Below are positions 13,532-24,711 of a stretch of DNA of 64,000 bases, in pieces. Position 1 is the first letter of the stretch. Every line of letters starts with the position of its first letter. Below the pieces are notes generated by a model. The model saw only the letters and a list, made by a program, of their open reading frames with translations, did no database searches and had not been told where the DNA came from. A program made the position numbers and the translations under genes. This DNA comes from Takifugu bimaculatus (taxonomy: Eukaryota > Chordata > Actinopteri > Tetraodontiformes > Tetraodontidae): the NCBI GenBank assembly GCA_004026145.2, contig CP034985.2, positions 7,537,968 to 7,601,967 of the forward strand, written 5' to 3'.

Positions 13532-16500
13532 GTGCACTGAAGAGGCAAAAGTTTCTATTGGACCACTGGAAACGCCTCGGGATCGGTGGGTGCCTGGCCC
13601 GATGACGACTTCCCTACGATGGATGAATGTACATTCAACAGTAGTGCAACTTTGGCGGAAATAACGCAACATGTAGGACGACAAAACACCCAGATTACAA
13701 CCACCCATACGACGTGAAAGCGGTCGCAGCTGTAGTCCACGCCGCACACTGGCCTAGCAGAATAATCTCGCGCACTTTTCACAGCCCACATTTTGATGTT
13801 TACATGTCCTCATCCACCCAGACGCTTCCACCTGCATACATTTTTATTCAGAAATCAAGACGTGTGGCTCAGGACTCCTCGAGAGGACGCTCTGGACATG
13901 AGTCCCGCTCCCCCCTTCCCGGCTGTAGCTGTAGTAGGTTCAGAGGATGAACAGACACGTGTGTTTGTGTCTTTAGGAGCATCACTTTTGCCCTCGATCC
14001 TCTTTGTCTGCAAGAGTCGATGAAGCCCGCTGGACCTGTCTTTTTCAGCCCGAGGATCAGTGGGCCGATCCCACCTCCCAGAGTGAGCAGCTGTATGAGC
14101 AGCGAGGCTGAGCAGCTCTTCCGGCCCCCATTGCACTAAGGATCCGTACTGCCCTATCTATTAGCTGTCCCAGGAAGTGTCCCTGAGTGCTAGCTGTCGG
14201 TGTTTTCATTCCCCTACAGCGGTCCTCACGTTCGCCGTTGATGTCTTTTTTTGGGTTGACTTTAGTTCGCCGCCACGTCCATCTGTGTGTCGTGACTCTG
14301 AGCTCACTGGAAGAACAAGAACAAGAAGAATGGTGGTTTTATGTGTTGGCCCTGCTGAGAGCCGTAAACGGTCGGTGGCTATGACGCAGCGCTTCATTTA
14401 GGATCATTTCTGTGTCAACAGCGGTGCTGTTGCTCTTAAAAGTGGAAAAAACAGTGGCGTTGTGCTGAAACCCCCCCCAAACTTTTTTGTGAATTCCAGA
14501 TTTCACAGCTGTAAAATCAACCACACCTGTGTGCTTCTGTACTATATTTGTGAGGACTTTATTGTATGCATTCCTGCAACAAAATAATGTTCCACGGTAG
14601 CTTCAGTACAGCGTCAAGCTAACTGTCCCCACTACTGTTTGTAGGACTAGAGGCCCAACTGCATGGTTGTTCATGCAGACGCTTCAGTCTGTGGATGTTC
14701 TGATTAACAAATATCTGCAAAAACCAGAATGAATGTGGGGGGAAACATATCACACATCCTGAACCTGAAGAGGTTTCTGCAGAGTGGGCAGCCCAAGTCA
14801 GTTCTCCCAAACATAGACATGGAAGTACACATGCACGGATCTCCCCACAGCTGCCTGGCCCCAGGAGTGGAACTCATCACCACAGATATTTAAGCCATAT
14901 GCTCAGTGTCGTCAGGGTGGTAGGAGACGGAGGAGAATCAGCCTCTGTGATAGAAGCTTCCCTCTTGTTCAGCGTTCTAAACTAGAGATTTTTGAGCTCC
15001 ACAGCTTTAGGTGTCATTACTGTAAGTTACAGCAGAACCTGCCTGAGTGAGTGAGCGCGGTCCATCAGTTTTGATTTTAAATTCCACAATCTTTGCTACT
15101 CGTGTCACCTTTGTACATAAAGAGGAATTTCCCTCGTCGGAGCGACGGCAGCGTTTTTCTTGATCTGCTTAAGTATGATTTTATTTTATTTTTTTAAAGG
15201 TGAAAGCTGAGTTTGCCTTCACTCGTCTACACTGTGTTTTGTTTTATAAAATGGCGCTCTCGGAGGCGACGGAGCTCCTCTTCGTCTACGCGTTTGTAGA
15301 CGCGCTGAGCGGGTTTCCAACAGGTGCCGCCGTACCTGTCGCACCACCTGTAACCCGGTAACCACCGAGGACCCCCGCCTGAACGGCTCCGCGGGTCACA
15401 CGCCGACGCAGCTCTCCTCTCTCGAATGTACTCGTGCCGTCATTTACACGAGGAAACGCTCAGTGATCGTGAACAAATGCAGAAATATGCCTTTGTTGAT
15501 GTTGACCTCCCAGCGTGGCGCTGACGGTGGGAAAGGTGGGGGGGAAAGGGCTACCTGACGGGGTAGGTACAACATTTGAAATCAGGCTGTAAATGTGGAT
15601 TCCCCTCCATCAAGAGTGACTTGAAGTCTTTTATTTTATTTCATTTTTATTTGATGTGTTTCCAAAGAAGGCAGGAAGACCCTTTCCTCGATGTGATTTT
15701 AGGAAATGAGCTCAAATGTTATTAGAACTGTCTGTAATTTTTTCCATTTTGTACTTCTCCTTTAATTCCTAGCTCACAGCCATTTTACAACACAAAATAC
15801 TTGTGCTGGAATAAAACATCTTAAAGTTCACAACAGTGTGATCTTTCTTTTTCTGCCTTGTCAACAGGTAGATTATCGAATGTGGGAGTTTTACAGCAAA
15901 ATGTTGCATGAAATTGGACAAAAAAAACATTAAAAGTCTGGGAAACTTAAGAGGAATAGTATTAGAATAGAATTCATAGAAATGTTGATCTATGGGGAGA
16001 GTTATTGTTGTTGATGTTGCCTTCATGTGGAGAATCAGCTGATGAGGACAACCTGGACAACCTTCTGTGTTAAAGTCAAGAGTTTAATTTATTTTTAAAA
16101 TCTTGTAAATGTTTTTATCCACCAATAAAGCTGCATTTTGTTGATGAGCAACTATTTAATTAGGGACCTGTTTCTAGTCAGTAATTTTTCATTTCTCCTG
16201 ACAGCAAATCTTCACACACAATGGTTTGTGGTTAGTAAAACAAAGAAAATCAGAACAAAGTAAATTAGCTGAGGTTCCTAGTCTTGAAATGGACTTGCTT
16301 TGACCTCAGATGATGCAGCTAAAGGATTTATCAGTTACTTTAAAGGGGAAGAGGCTGATGAGAGGAAGCCTAACGAGACAGACGGCCCATACGGATGAAA
16401 GGACCCTCATCTGAAGAGTTGTATGTAATTTTACATTTTCTACTTCCTTCCTTGCTACACAGCCATTTTACAGCACAAAATACTTGTACTGGTATAAAAC

Positions 16501-17480
16501 ATGTAAAAGGTCACAGCAGCGTCGTTTTCTGCCAATTCAATGGTTAAATATGTGAAGAAGAATGCTGTTTTACAGCAAAGTGTTCCACAAAATGGGACAA
16601 ATGGACCATTAAAACTCGTTTCCAAGATGTTTTGGAAGGAAGAGTAATATTGCAGTTTGTTTTTTATTTTAAATTACTTCCATTTGACGCCACCAAAAGT
16701 GGAGTTACCATGGAAACCTAAATAAGATGCATGACAGCCCCTGAGACTATACATTTCATTAATGGAGCTTGCATAACAGGTTACAATTATTTTCTGCATT
16801 CTTACTTTGGGAAACTGTTACGGAGCCATCTTAGCACTTCAGTGGGGGTGCGAGCAGACGTGCACCTACCAGCAGGTGTCGCTGCTGCTCACCTTTCACA
16901 ACAGAATGAGCAAGTTAAATTAATCTATTGCAAACTTTAGCAGAAGGGCGGGTAACTAGGAGATTTAATGCTGTATATCCTGAAGGAAAGTGAGACAAGA
17001 TTTGTGCTTCTCTCCTCCCTGCATCCATCTACAGGTATCTCCGACCCCATAGCTGTGCACTGACCTGCTGACCTCAGACCCCACTGACTTGTTGAGATCT
17101 TTCATGGTGTTTTTAGAAGGGAGCAAAACACTGGACAGATGTCTCCCTTATATGTCATCTAGCCTAACGATAGTGCCTGTATAAAGGCTTTGGGGTAGCG
17201 TGTCTGCTACTTATTTGCACCTAATATTAGTAAATGTTATCCAATAGAACCACAAAAACGAGGTGTACTTGGCCAAAAAGGCAAGAAACGTAATCCAATT
17301 TTGCCTGCAGTTTTGTGGTAAAACTGAGGTGATTGTTTCGTTTCTTTTTTTATTTTAGATGCGATTAAAGTTTAACTATTTAGAATTAGTTATAAATCTT
17401 CGCTGAGCGTGATTAACTCGTGTTTTTAGCACCACCGTGTAGAAGTTCCTGACTTCCCGCTCCGCTTCCGCGGGCTTCCG
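13532..17480. other. lpgat1 3' UTR and lpgat1-nek2 intergenic stretch
   Basis: No coding exon was recognised. The first part is presumably the lpgat1 3' UTR, because the human gene has a long one. Candidate polyA signals include AATAAA at 16124-16129. The stretch holds a GC-rich patch near 15260-15470 with a short hairpin (stem 15283-15289 with 15296-15302). It also holds two diverged copies of a repeat near 15716-15930 and 16411-16610. Confidence 0.6.
15716..16640. repeat. Diverged direct repeat pair, offset about 683 bp
   Basis: The sequence starting CATTTTACAACACAAAATAC at 15781 recurs at 16464 with a few substitutions. Both copies then continue in parallel: a GGAATAAAACAT-like string, an AGGTCACAGCAG-like string, TTTTACAGCAAA, and an ATGGGACAAA-like string. 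Related pieces appear elsewhere: TTATCCACCAATAAAG at about 16116 and again near 19995, and a block from TGCTTTGACCTCA to GGATTTATCAGTTACT near 16299 and 23618. This looks like an old interspersed repeat. Its class could not be determined. Confidence 0.6.
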
Positions 17481-17500
17481 GGCGCTGGCTGCATCTTCTG

Positions 17501-17603
17501 GCTGACCAATCAGAGCTCAGGACCGAGGCTGAGCCGACCAATCAGAGCTCAGGACCGAGGCTGAGCCGACCAATCACGAGCGAATATTTGGGAACCAATT
17601 TAA
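17501..17603 (+). promoter_or_regulatory. nek2 promoter: repeated CCAAT boxes with a CHR-like element
   Basis: CCAAT occurs at 17506-17510, 17538-17542 and 17570-17574, spaced exactly 32 bp because a 32-bp unit is repeated. A fourth CCAAT lies at 17595-17599 and runs into TTTAAA (17598-17603), which resembles a cell-cycle homology region (CHR). The cluster is about 230 bp upstream of the nek2 start codon. Phased CCAAT boxes plus a CHR are typical of G2/M genes bound by NF-Y and the DREAM/MuvB complex. Occupancy here is inferred. Confidence 0.65.
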
Positions 17604-17828
17604 ACAGCGCTCAAGCGCTTCCTTGTTTTACATTCTGCGACCTGTGGAACAAAACAACTTTATCAGGTCAAACATTAAGACCTTTTAAACTAAAAAAAAC
17701 AGTGTTAAGAGACGAGGAGGAAGAAGGATTGAATTATCCCCGGAGTTTAAGTTACGTGGGTGCCTGTGTGAGGCTAAAAGCTACCGTTAAATCGAACAAT
17801 TTTACGTCTGTTTCCTCCAAGAAGCACG

Positions 17829-20310
17829 ATGCCGTCCCGTGTGGAGGACTACGATGTGTTGTTCACGATAGGTTCGGGATCCTATGGAAGATGTCGGAAA
17901 ATAAGGCGAAAATCGGATGGCAAAGTGAGTCAACTCGAGTCAGCTGATAATCGTGACAGATCACTGAATTCTTCAATTTAGTTCCAGTATGAACCCGTTG
18001 GAAACGCGGCGGATTCCTAGAATAAGTAGCCCATAATGTCAGAACTTCTCTCAGCTGCTGCACTAAAGGAATTAGGGAAAGATTAAAACTCATACGATAA
18101 AAACTACAGTTTTCGTAGTGCTCTTTGGTTAAAGTTTAAACCAATTCCTGGAATTTATGTTTGGGCAACCGAACCGTGTTTTATTTTATTTTGAAGGTCC
18201 TGGTGTGGAAGGAGCTGGACTACGGCACCATGTCAGAAGGTGAGAAGCAGATGCTGGTGTCCGAGGTGAACCTGCTGAGGGAGCTCAGGCATCCCAACAT
18301 CGTGCGATACTACGATCGCATCATAGACCGGACCAGCACCACGCTGTACATCGTGATGGAGTACTGCGAGGGGGGGGACCTGTCCAGCCTCATTACACGG
18401 TGCATCAAAGAAAGGTGAGTGACCGACCAACCGACGCTGCTAGTGACCATCTGTCCTTTAATGAGTGCGTATCAGCAGGGTGGGTGTGTTTCATTGTTTC
18501 TGCCAGGCGTTTTTTGGAGGAGAAGTTCGTTCTGCGAGTCATGGCGCAGCTCACGTTGGCCCTGAAGGAGTGCCACAGGCGCAGCGATGGCAGGGGGGCC
18601 ACCGTCCTTCACCGGGACCTGAAGCCGGCCAACATCTTCCTGGACATCAAACAGAACGTAAAGCTGGGAGACTTTGGCTTGGCCAGGATCCTGAACCATG
18701 AAACCAGTTTTGCGAAGACGTTTGTAGGGACACCTTACTACATGTCTCCGGTGAGTCCTCGCGTTTGGCCCGGTACTGAGGGACGTTTTTACCCTTGGTT
18801 CGGCACTTTTGACCCTAACCTCAGATGTTATTGTCCATGCAGGAACAAATCAACCACTTGTCCTACAATGAGAAATCGGATATTTGGTCTCTGGGATGTT
18901 TGCTGTACGAACTGTGTGCTTTATTGTAAGTCTTGTTTCATTGAGCTGTTTTTCTTTCCAAGCTGCTGATTCTAATATATATATATATGTATTTTTAGCC
19001 CCCCGTTTACGGCGTACAATCAAAAGGAATTGGCAGAGAAGATCAGAGAGGGGAAGTACAGAAGAATCCCTTACCGATACTCTGAGGAGCTGAACACGTT
19101 GCTCAGCAAAATGCTAAACTTGAAGGTTGAGAATAAGATCTTGACTTTATGCTGTTAGTAGATGTTGCCTCCAAGCTGGTATCCTGATGTGGGTGCATTA
19201 GCTGATCTTCTTCGCTGTTCAGGACTATTTGAGGCCGTCCGTTGAGTCCATCCTGCAGAGCAGGCTGTTGGCCGACGCCGTCGCTGAGGAGCAGAAGGCA
19301 CAAGTGCGACTTCGAAGGAAGTCTGCAGAATCTGCCCCCCCTCAGAAGCCGGCTGAGCCGACGTGTGTGACTGCAGCTGAGCTCAGACTGAGGGAACAGG
19401 CCCTGCAGCAGAGAGAGAAGGCCCTAAAAGAGCGTGAGCAGAGGCTGGAACGTAAGGCCTTCTGCATCCCATCCCTCACAATGCTGAGTGACCTTTAGTT
19501 CTCAACCACAACTGTTTGCAGGATCTTTTTAACCAGATCTTGAAATGAAGTGACGCTGCATGTAAGAAAAATGTGTGCTCACCCCCTCCGTGCACTTAAT
19601 TCTTTCCTTTTTTGTAACCCTCAGAACGAGAACAAGAGATTTCTGTCCGCGAGCGACTGGCAACGGAGAAGCTTGACAGGTATTTAGTGCTTTTTGAGGT
19701 TAGAAATTGAGTTGTCTACACTTCTGGAATATATATAAACTGACACTGAGTTTTTCCAAATGTTCTTAGAGCAGAGAATCTACTGTGGAACCACAACCGG
19801 CAGCAGCAGCAGAGACACTGGGCACTGCTAGGTATGGGAATTGGACGGAGACCTCTGGATTTAATCAGCTGATTAGGACAAGCTGCTTTTTTTTAAAAAT
19901 TTTAATTTTTTTAATTTCAAAACTCTCAATCTTTTAGAATGGGATTTATTTAAGTCAAGATTTTGATGTATTTTAAAAGCCTGTAAATATTCTTATCCAC
20001 CAATAAAGAATTTAAAAAGCATTTTCTTGGGGGAAAAAAAATAAAGCGGTATATTCAGCCATTTTCCCATTTAAACTGGCAACAAATACGCATATTGTTC
20101 TTCCTTAATTCCTGGATCTTCACTGTTTTAGATGAGGATCTCTCCTCCGGGAAGAAGAAGGTTCACTTTGTGATGGAGAAGGAGCACCAGACTGAGATGT
20201 CCCGACAACTGATCTTTAAAAAGCTGCAGGCGGCAAATATGTGTGATCAAACTCTGAAGGAAGGACAGACGTGTCCGTTAAAGAGCAGGAACATTCTTGG
20301 CTTAAGATGA
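17829..20310 (+). CDS. nek2: NIMA-related Ser/Thr kinase Nek2
   Basis: Nek2 is a centrosomal kinase that promotes centrosome separation at mitotic entry. Nine coding exons join in phase: 17829-17924, 18197-18414, 18507-18750, 18843-18925, 18999-19125, 19223-19451, 19625-19679, 19770-19831 and 20132-20310. The product is 430 residues (human 445). It begins MPSRVEDYDVLFTIGSGSYG, with the glycine-rich loop at 15-20. The ATP-binding lysine is K37 (LVWKELD). HRDLKPAN, DFGLA and the activation loop TSFAKTFVGTPYYMSP follow. A Gln/Glu/Arg-rich stretch after the kinase domain is the leucine-zipper/coiled-coil region. A KKVHF motif in the last exon matches the PP1-binding site of human NEK2A. The tail ends SRNILGLR where human has SRQILGMR. 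No KEN motif was found in the shortened tail. Confidence 0.97.
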
Positions 20311-20432
20311 TTGCTGTGAAGGCCAAGAGCCCTGACAACTGTGATTACATTATTCTTTGCATATTTAATTTTTGTGAGCGAGATGCTCTCAGGAAATGGT
20401 GTTTTTATGGAAATATTTGCACTGTAAATAAC

Positions 20433-20438
20433 AATAAA
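20433..20438 (+). terminator. nek2 polyA signal AATAAA
   Basis: Canonical AATAAA 123 bases after the nek2 stop codon, in an A/T-rich context. Confidence 0.75.
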
Positions 20439-20919
20439 AGGTATTTCAACCTGAGTGTTTGCACGTACAGAAACTGAAAATTCTGTTATGCAAAACCTGT
20501 CTTGGAGTTATTTCATTAATAATATCATACACTTTGCATCGCTGTGTAAAATACAGGGGGGAAATATGTGTAATGGCTAGTTTAAAGAAACGCAGACGGT
20601 TTTCTGCTTCACTAAGACTCCACCAGAGGTCATCGTCGCCTTGTTTACAGATGACCTGCGTCGTTGATTAAAAGAAAAAGCCACAGCCGAGATTGACCTA
20701 AGTACACTAGGTTGTTCACGATGACTTGATAAGATGAGAACTGATTAAAAAGTTAGCAGATGAGAAATTGTATTGCTTATAAACGACTTCTCATTCAAAG
20801 ATTAATCCTTTCTATTTTCACTGAACATGAAAGGGGGACATATTGTCGTAAATCCTTGACCTTGAAGTCAGTAAGTTTCCATATAAATGTATTTTCATCG
20901 GAATGACTTCAGCCACACG
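20439..20919. other. nek2-slc30a1 intergenic stretch
   Basis: A/T-rich spacer without recognisable exons, RNA genes or named repeats. It runs from the nek2 polyA region to the GC-rich promoter-like block at about 20920. Confidence 0.5.
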
Positions 20920-21240
20920 TCACTTTCGGCGTGTGTAGCAACCGCCGTGGTCGGGCCGCGGGCTCCGCCCACATTAAAGGGTCACAAAATCTGTCCAATC
21001 AAAACTGGCCTCCTGTCTCCTGCGCCAATGGGAGCGCGGCGAGGCGTCCTCACGCGCATTGTTCCGTGTGGAAAGTTTACCGGCTCGGGTGCAAAGTTTC
21101 AGCCGTCTGCAAACCGGAGCCAGTCGGCGAGACTCTGAATTCGGTGCCCGATCTGCACCCGGAACCAGAACTGCGGCCTCCTGCTTCTGCGCATGCGCCA
21201 ACCAAACAAGACTCTTTTTTGAATTGCCGAACCGAGTGCA
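20920..21240. promoter_or_regulatory. GC-rich promoter-like block upstream of slc30a1 with MRE, CCAAT and NRF1-like sites
   Basis: This is a GC-rich island between A/T-rich flanks. It holds CCAAT at 20995-20999 and 21025-21029. It holds two matches to the metal response element core TGCRCNC: GGGTGCA at 21087-21093 (reverse) and TGCACCC at 21154-21160. It also holds TGCGCATGCGCC at 21188-21199, an NRF1-type site. MTF-1 acting on MREs is the known activator of SLC30A1. The block is about 1.2 kb before the start codon and may be a distal element or a second promoter. Its right part is an inverted copy of the module at 22105-22166. Confidence 0.5.
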
Positions 21241-22080
21241 TAAATTGAGGAAGAGCAGGGATTATTTACTTTAAATTATTAGCTCATGACGTTAGAGATC
21301 ACATTTCAAATTGTTTCACAACTTCTGTTTTTTACATTTCCTGCATGGGTGCAGTTTTTGTGGAAATGAAACTGAAAGCGTTGTCTAGCTATTCTAAAAA
21401 ATATCCTCTTTGTGTGGCGTTTTGAATTTGGACCCTCTGTTCAACAAAAGTAAAACTAAGTATTGCTTTGATAAGAAAATATTTGGATGGCTACTTCTCC
21501 TAAAATAAATTCAACATTGATACTTGAAGATTTTTCAGTCTTTAAAATAAATAGAAAATAATAGCTAATCCACACCAGCCCTACAGCTATACGGAATATG
21601 TTTTTGTATGTATTTTCCAGACTTTATGACAATTTTATCTTTCATAATTACAATAACAGAAGACAGTATATTTTCTTCAATTTTCCTTCCGCCTAATCTT
21701 ACAATTAAATATACATTTCCAAGTAAAAACAAGAAATCCTTTAGTGTTTAAATCAGTTTATAATTATTTTTTCTTTTTTTTAAAAAAAACAACCTTATAA
21801 TTCCTAAAAATCTTCACGATGTTTAATGTCTTCAGATTTTATGGAATCTTGCGTCTATTTAGTCCTTTTTATAATCTGATTAATAAAATATTGATTGTTT
21901 ATTGTGCACCATCTTATCTACTTTCTTTCAGTTAGTTGTTCTGATCAAATTTAGTTCTCCTTTTGCTTTGGTTGCAAAAGTATAATATCTTTTTCATATT
22001 GTTTGACGTCTACGCTGTCTTTTGTCTTTGTTCCTTGGTTTAATATAAATAAAGCTTGGAATGGGAAAAACCGCGTATCA
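21241..22080. other. A/T-rich spacer between two promoter-like modules
   Basis: About 840 bases of A/T-rich sequence with no exon or recognisable element. It separates the inverted GC-rich modules at 21140-21200 and 22105-22166. Confidence 0.5.
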
Positions 22081-22085
22081 ATTGA

Positions 22086-22166
22086 TGCGCATGCGCCGTT
22101 GCTGCCGCATGCGCAGAGGTGATATAAAGTAGCTCGAGTTCCGGGTGCGGATCGGGCACTGACAGT
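22086..22166 (+). promoter_or_regulatory. slc30a1 core promoter: two NRF1-like sites and a TATA box
   Basis: TGCGCATGCGCC (22086-22097) and CCGCATGCGCA (22105-22115) are NRF1-type palindromes. TATAAA follows at 22123-22128, and a start site would fall near 22150-22160, giving a 5' UTR of about 230 bases. The assignment rests on motif order and on distance to the start codon at 22389. Confidence 0.55.
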
Positions 22167-22388
22167 TATATTACGGGCGATGCTCCCGTTGCTGGATAAC
22201 AATTTTGAGAAAAGACGACATACTATTGGACGTATTGTCTCAGGGAACCAGCTATCTGGCCTTAATTCGTTATCTTGGAGTTCGACTAAATTAGAGAGCT
22301 AGCTAGCTGATCGTGGTGGACTCTTTTGGCGACACCTCCAACATTTTCTCCCCGGTATTTGATTAGACGACGGACTCTTAACGACAAA

Positions 22389-24711
22389 ATGGCCTGTGAA
22401 CCTAATCGTGCCCGACTGCTATGCATGCTCACGTTGACTTTTGTGTTTTTCATCGTCGAAGTGGTGGTCAGTCGGATGACCGCGTCTCTGTCGATGCTGT
22501 CGGACTCGTTTCATATGCTTTCAGACGTTATCGCACTGATCGTGGCTCTGGTGGCCGTGCGGTTCGCCGAGAAATCCCATTCGACCAAAAAGAACACCTT
22601 CGGATGGATCCGGGCAGAGGTGATGGGGGCTCTGGTCAACGCCGTGTTTCTGACGGCGCTGTGCTTCACCATCCTCCTGGAAGCCATCGAACGCTTCACC
22701 GAGCCCCACGAGATCGAAAGCCCGGAAGTGGTGGCCGGGGTCGGAGCCGCGGGGCTGTTGGTCAACCTGCTCGGACTGTGCTTGTTCCACGGTCACGCCG
22801 GCGGAGGCCACGGTCATTCCCACGGTGGCAAAAACAAGAAGCTGAAACTCGGAAAGGATGGGAAAGGGTCTCCAGCCGCAGAGACCAGCACTTTGGTGGA
22901 CAACCACAGCAGTCCCAGTGATACGAAGCCTAAAAATGGTAAGAGGCACTTTGGTGTACTGAATGTTCTCTTTTTACTGGTTTTGGTGTTAGTATCGAGC
23001 TATTCTCATTGACTAACCCCGGATTTGCTCTTGTGGACACCTAAAACTGCTTTGATTACGTTCTGTTCATGCAGTACCAGTAATCCCATTGAGTCATGTG
23101 CATAAACTTCACATCCTCATGTTTCCAGACAGGTTAATGGTTTAACGCCTCCAAACACAAAGTTAAAACTGCCCCAGTCCCACGTCCTTTGTCTTTAAAG
23201 AGTCAAACAAGCATGTGGAATGCCGGTTTCAGCGCAGTCCCCATGGCCCCCCCACCCCTTCCCACTGGCTACTGTTACTGGGCCGAACGTCAGCGTAACC
23301 ATGGAGTTGACAAATCTAACAACACCATTAACTGCTGATGAACGAGCCGCCGGTCTCCCAGTACGGGAGCGAGTCAGGGCTCACGTGGTGCTCTGCCGTT
23401 GTTGCGTAATCTACCAGCAGTTACTGGTTTTGTTTTATCCAGAATTTTATTAGAAATTCCCGAAATGAGCCATGACGTATCTCAGGTCAACAGGTTCCAA
23501 AAGAAGCTCCTATAAAATGAGTTTAATCTGCAATTGTTCTCAATTTCCAACACCTCGTGTGCCCTTATATAATTTCAGGTTAAATAGTGTTCAGTCTTTA
23601 AACGGGCTTGTGCTTTGACCTCACATGATGTAACTGAAGGATTTATCAGTTACTGATATTTCCTTTGTGGAGTCACCTCCTGGCTCAGTCTGGAAGCCGT
23701 GTTTTTGCAGCGTCATGTGATCAACGACGGTGTGGAGAATCTCACAAAATCCTGTTTATCTTTAAACATCCTTGTTTTTTTTCTCTCCCCACCTCAGAAA
23801 TGATCTGCAAGGACGGTGAAGATTTACACATGAACGGCAACACCCTCTATGATGAGCTGGAGGACCACGCGTCTTCGTCCCAGCTCAACATGCGCGGCGT
23901 CTTCCTCCATGTTCTGGGTGACGCTCTGGGCTCTGTCATCGTGGTGCTCAACGCTTTAATATTCACCTTCGTGTGGAAGCCCTGCCCGCCCGACGAGATG
24001 TGCCTGAACCCGTGCATCAACGGCCACAACACGGACCACCGGCACATCAACCAGACGCTGGTCGGTATAACGGAAGGACCCTCCATGTCTGCCATGACCT
24101 TTGCCGGCCCCTGCTGGGTCCTCTACCTTGACCCCACGCTCTGCGTCATCATGGTGGGGATCCTGCTGTACACGACCTACCCGCTGCTCAAGGAGTCGGC
24201 CCTCATCCTGCTCCAGACGGTGCCCAAGCAGATCGACATGCACCAACTCAACGAGCGGCTGCAGGGCCTGGAGGGCGTGCTGGCCGTTCACGACCTGCAC
24301 ATCTGGCAGCTGGCCGGCAGCCGAATCATCGCCACCGCCCACATCAAGTGCCACGACCCCACGTCCTACATGGACGTGGCCAAGCGCATCAAGGACTTCT
24401 TCCACAACGAGGGCATCCACGCCACCACCATCCAGCCCGAGTTTGTCACCTTCAGCTCGGAGTCCCGAGACTCCCTCTGCGAGCTCTCCTGTCGGACTCA
24501 GTGCGCACCCAAACTCTGCTGCGGCACGGCAGACAAACAGAACGCGGGCGCTGATAAGAAAACCGACGCCGAGTGCAAGGCCGCCGCCGCCGCCGCCGCC
24601 TCAACCCTGGAAGTGATCACCGAAGTCCCAGAGCAGGTGGCAGCTGCTCAGACGCTCCTGCAGCCCAGCGCGGACGCCGTCGCCGCCAGGGAGCTGGAGT
24701 CGTCTCTGTGA
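22389..24711 (+). CDS. slc30a1: Zinc transporter 1 (SLC30A1/ZnT1)
   Basis: ZnT1 is the plasma-membrane zinc exporter of the cation diffusion facilitator family. It has two exons as in mammals: 22389-22938 and 23798-24711, joined in phase to give 487 residues (human 507). The start MACEPNRARLLCMLTL aligns with the human start. Earlier in-frame sequence has no ATG. TM2 carries the metal-site motif SDSFHMLSD. TM5 carries HVLGDALGS. The loop between TM4 and TM5 is His-rich (GHAGGGHGHSHGG) and contains the intron. The cytosolic CDF domain contains LLQTVPKQID, VHDLHIWQLAGSRIIATAHI and IHATTIQPEF. A Cys cluster (CELSCRTQCAPKLCC) follows, as in human. The tail has a poly-Ala run coded by a GCC repeat and ends ELESSL, like human PESSL. 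Confidence 0.97.

Noticed and set aside
22521..22949. Long reverse-strand open frame of 142 codons
   Set aside because: It is the antisense shadow of slc30a1 exon 1, kept open by GC-rich codon use. The same holds for the reverse frame at 23956-24420 and the + frame at 24101-24616 over exon 2.
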